DNA of 34,266 bases from contig NZ_JAKHEX010000024.1 of assembly GCF_023130475.1 (NCBI RefSeq), positions 1 to 34,266 of the forward strand, given 5' to 3'. Source of the DNA: Aciditerrimonas ferrireducens (GTDB lineage Bacteria > Actinomycetota > Acidimicrobiia > Acidimicrobiales > UBA8190). This document shows positions 32,955 through 34,266 of the stretch, in pieces. Each line of letters opens with the position of its first letter. The first letter of the stretch is position 1. A model generated the notes under the pieces. That model was given only the letters and a program-made list of their open reading frames with translations, did not search any database and was not told the origin of the DNA. The position numbers and the translations under genes are program-made.

Positions 32955-34266
32955 GTGCGAGCAGCGAAGCAGCGAACCACGGGGCACCAGGGACAGCGGC
33001 GCGGGCGGCTGGGCGCTCGCTGGGCAGCGTGCTGCGTCCTCGCGACCGTGGGCCTCGGGGTCGGGACCGCCGGGCTGGCTGGCGCGGCCACGACGACCGA
33101 CAGTTCGTCGATGGTGCCCCCGACCGTGCAGGTGGTGAGCGGCTCGCTGCAGAGCACCAAGGTCGGCAGCGCCTTCGCCGAGCCGCTGACCCTGAGCGTG
33201 ACCTGCGCAGGCAGCCCGGTCCAGGGGGCCACGGTGCTCTTCGAGGCACCCTCGAGCGGTGCCAGCGCGCTGTTCGTGACCAGTCAGGAGGTCGTCGAGG
33301 AGGTCCAGACCGATTCGAGCGGGAGCGCCTCGAGCGGCGAGCTGGAGGCCAACGACCTCATCGGCACCTACCAGGTCACCGCCACCGCGACCGTGCCGAG
33401 CACGCCGAGCACCTCCTGCGCCGGCCAGTCGGCTTCAGTCGGATTCAGCCTGACGAACGTCGCGGGCAACCCGAGCAGCGTGACCGAGGTGAGCGGCTCG
33501 GGCCAGGAGGCCGCGGTCGGCACCACCTTCCCTGACCCCCTCGTCGTCTCCGTGGCCGATCAGGACGGCAACCCGGTGAGCGGCGCCACGGTCGACTTCG
33601 TCGTGGAGGCGAACGACGGGGCGACCGCCACCTTCGCCACCGGGGGCGGCCAGGCCAGCGCCGTGACCGCCAGCGACGGGCAGGCGAGCAGCCCCGCCCT
33701 GGAGGCCGGGACCACCGCGGGATCCTTCACCGTGCTCGCCGAGGTGAGCGGGACGAGCGGCCCGGCGGTCTTCACCCTGACCGACCTGCCCGGCCCACCG
33801 GCGACGGTGACCGCCGGGGTCGGCGCAGACCAGCAGACCACCGTCGGTTCGGCGTTCCCCATCCCCCTGGCGGTGACCGTGCGGGACGCCGACGACAACC
33901 CGGTGCCGGATGTGAGCGTCACCTTCAGCGCTCCGACGAGCGGGGCGAGCGGCACCTTCGCCGGGGGCGGGACCAGCGTGAGCGTCACGACGAACGGTGA
34001 CGGGGTGGCGGTCGCCCCGACCTTCAGCGCCAACCAGCAGCCGGGGGGCTACGTCGTCGAGGCCACGGCGCCCGGGGTGGCACCCGCCGTCTTCGCCCTG
34101 GTGAACGAGGAGCCCCCGCCCGCGCCCCCCAGCGCCGCGACGACCACCACCGGGACCAGCCAGGCCTCGGGTGGTGCGGGGACGTCGGTGGTGGGGATGG
34201 TGGTGGATCCGGCGACGGGGGGGTATTGGCTGGTGGGGGCGGATGGGGCGGTGTTCTCGTTCGACG
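32955..34266 (+). CDS. Secreted Ig-like repeat protein with C-terminal GYW repeats (3' partial)
   Basis: GTG 32955 opens a frame that is still open at the window end (437 codons). It has a signal peptide: basic RRGRLGARW, hydrophobic core, and probable cleavage after AGLAGA near residue 44. Three Ig-like (Big_1/invasin-like) domains follow, at about 53-155, 158-247 and 250-345, each with a motif such as SVADQDGNPVSGATVDF. A Pro/Thr/Ser linker leads to GGYWLVGADGAVFSFD, the first unit of the same repeat family seen at the start of the window. It is probably a surface or adhesion protein. The MacAB-like exporter is directly upstream, 97 nt away. Confidence 0.8.
   Translation, partial: MRAAKQRTTGHQGQRRGRLGARWAACCVLATVGLGVGTAGLAGAATTTDSSSMVPPTVQVVSGSLQSTKVGSAFAEPLTLSVTCAGSPVQGATVLFEAPSSGASALFVTSQEVVEEVQTDSSGSASSGELEANDLIGTYQVTATATVPSTPSTSCAGQSASVGFSLTNVAGNPSSVTEVSGSGQEAAVGTTFPDPLVVSVADQDGNPVSGATVDFVVEANDGATATFATGGGQASAVTASDGQASSPALEAGTTAGSFTVLAEVSGTSGPAVFTLTDLPGPPATVTAGVGADQQTTVGSAFPIPLAVTVRDADDNPVPDVSVTFSAPTSGASGTFAGGGTSVSVTTNGDGVAVAPTFSANQQPGGYVVEATAPGVAPAVFALVNEEPPPAPPSAATTTTGTSQASGGAGTSVVGMVVDPATGGYWLVGADGAVFSFD

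Noticed and set aside
29381..33232. Minus-strand open frame of 1283 codons
   Set aside because: It lies antisense to the MacAB-like genes, has low-complexity composition and no motifs; the + strand genes are clear.

Overview
The window is very GC-rich, with many GTG starts and a strong C/G third-position bias. Both ends carry extracellular 'GYW..G..SFGDA' repeat proteins of a kind common in Acidimicrobiia. Together with an actinobacterial-type hydrogenase operon this points to an acidimicrobial actinobacterium, possibly a metagenome-derived contig. The taxonomy is inferred from gene content, not from a marker gene.

Region 1 (about 200-11400, + strand) is a group 1h (actinobacterial, high-affinity, O2-tolerant) [NiFe]-hydrogenase locus. 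A PadR-YceI fusion regulator is followed by the small subunit hhyS and large subunit hhyL. After these come a run of accessory genes joined by 4-nt stop/start overlaps: a NifU-like protein, DUF5947, DUF6084, an accessory protein fused to the maturation protease, a 34-aa DUF6893-type membrane peptide and a free YceI protein. Then come hypA, hypC, a small YtxH-like protein and hypD. A broken SWIM/SNF2 helicase gene follows. On the opposite strand (12431-17397) a second maturation operon encodes a SIS-HypC fusion, a SIS-domain isomerase-like protein, hypE and hypF. Together these encode the catalytic dimer and most of the NiFe(CN)2CO assembly pathway. HypB was not found.

Region 2 (17550-22410) is a lipid/CoA-type metabolic group: an aminoglycoside-phosphotransferase-like kinase, an AttH/CrtC-like protein, an acyl-CoA synthetase and a 3-hydroxyacyl-CoA dehydrogenase. 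Region 3 (22412-28200) holds a fused two-half ABC exporter, a small PH-like membrane protein, an Hsp20 chaperone, a short DUF1269 protein, and an AbrB-type antitoxin whose PIN-toxin partner is reduced to a stub. Region 4 (28956-34266) is a MacAB-like tripartite export set (ATPase, HlyD/MacA, FtsX/MacB), then the start of a secreted Ig-like plus GYW-repeat protein running off the end.

The most striking observation is a set of short deletions that break conserved genes. hhyL loses the second CxxC cysteine of its NiFe site and its cleavable tail. hypD loses part of its C-terminal iron-sulfur motif. The SNF2 helicase loses its whole ATPase core at a 10-nt sequence that fits both flanking reading frames. 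In each case the intact downstream reading frame is still present just after the junction. These are either recent real lesions, which would disable H2 oxidation, or systematic assembly errors; read-level data would settle it. The most interesting possible new biology is the PadR-YceI fusion next to the hydrogenase, a plausible isoprenoid/quinone-sensing regulator, with a second free YceI in the operon it may control.
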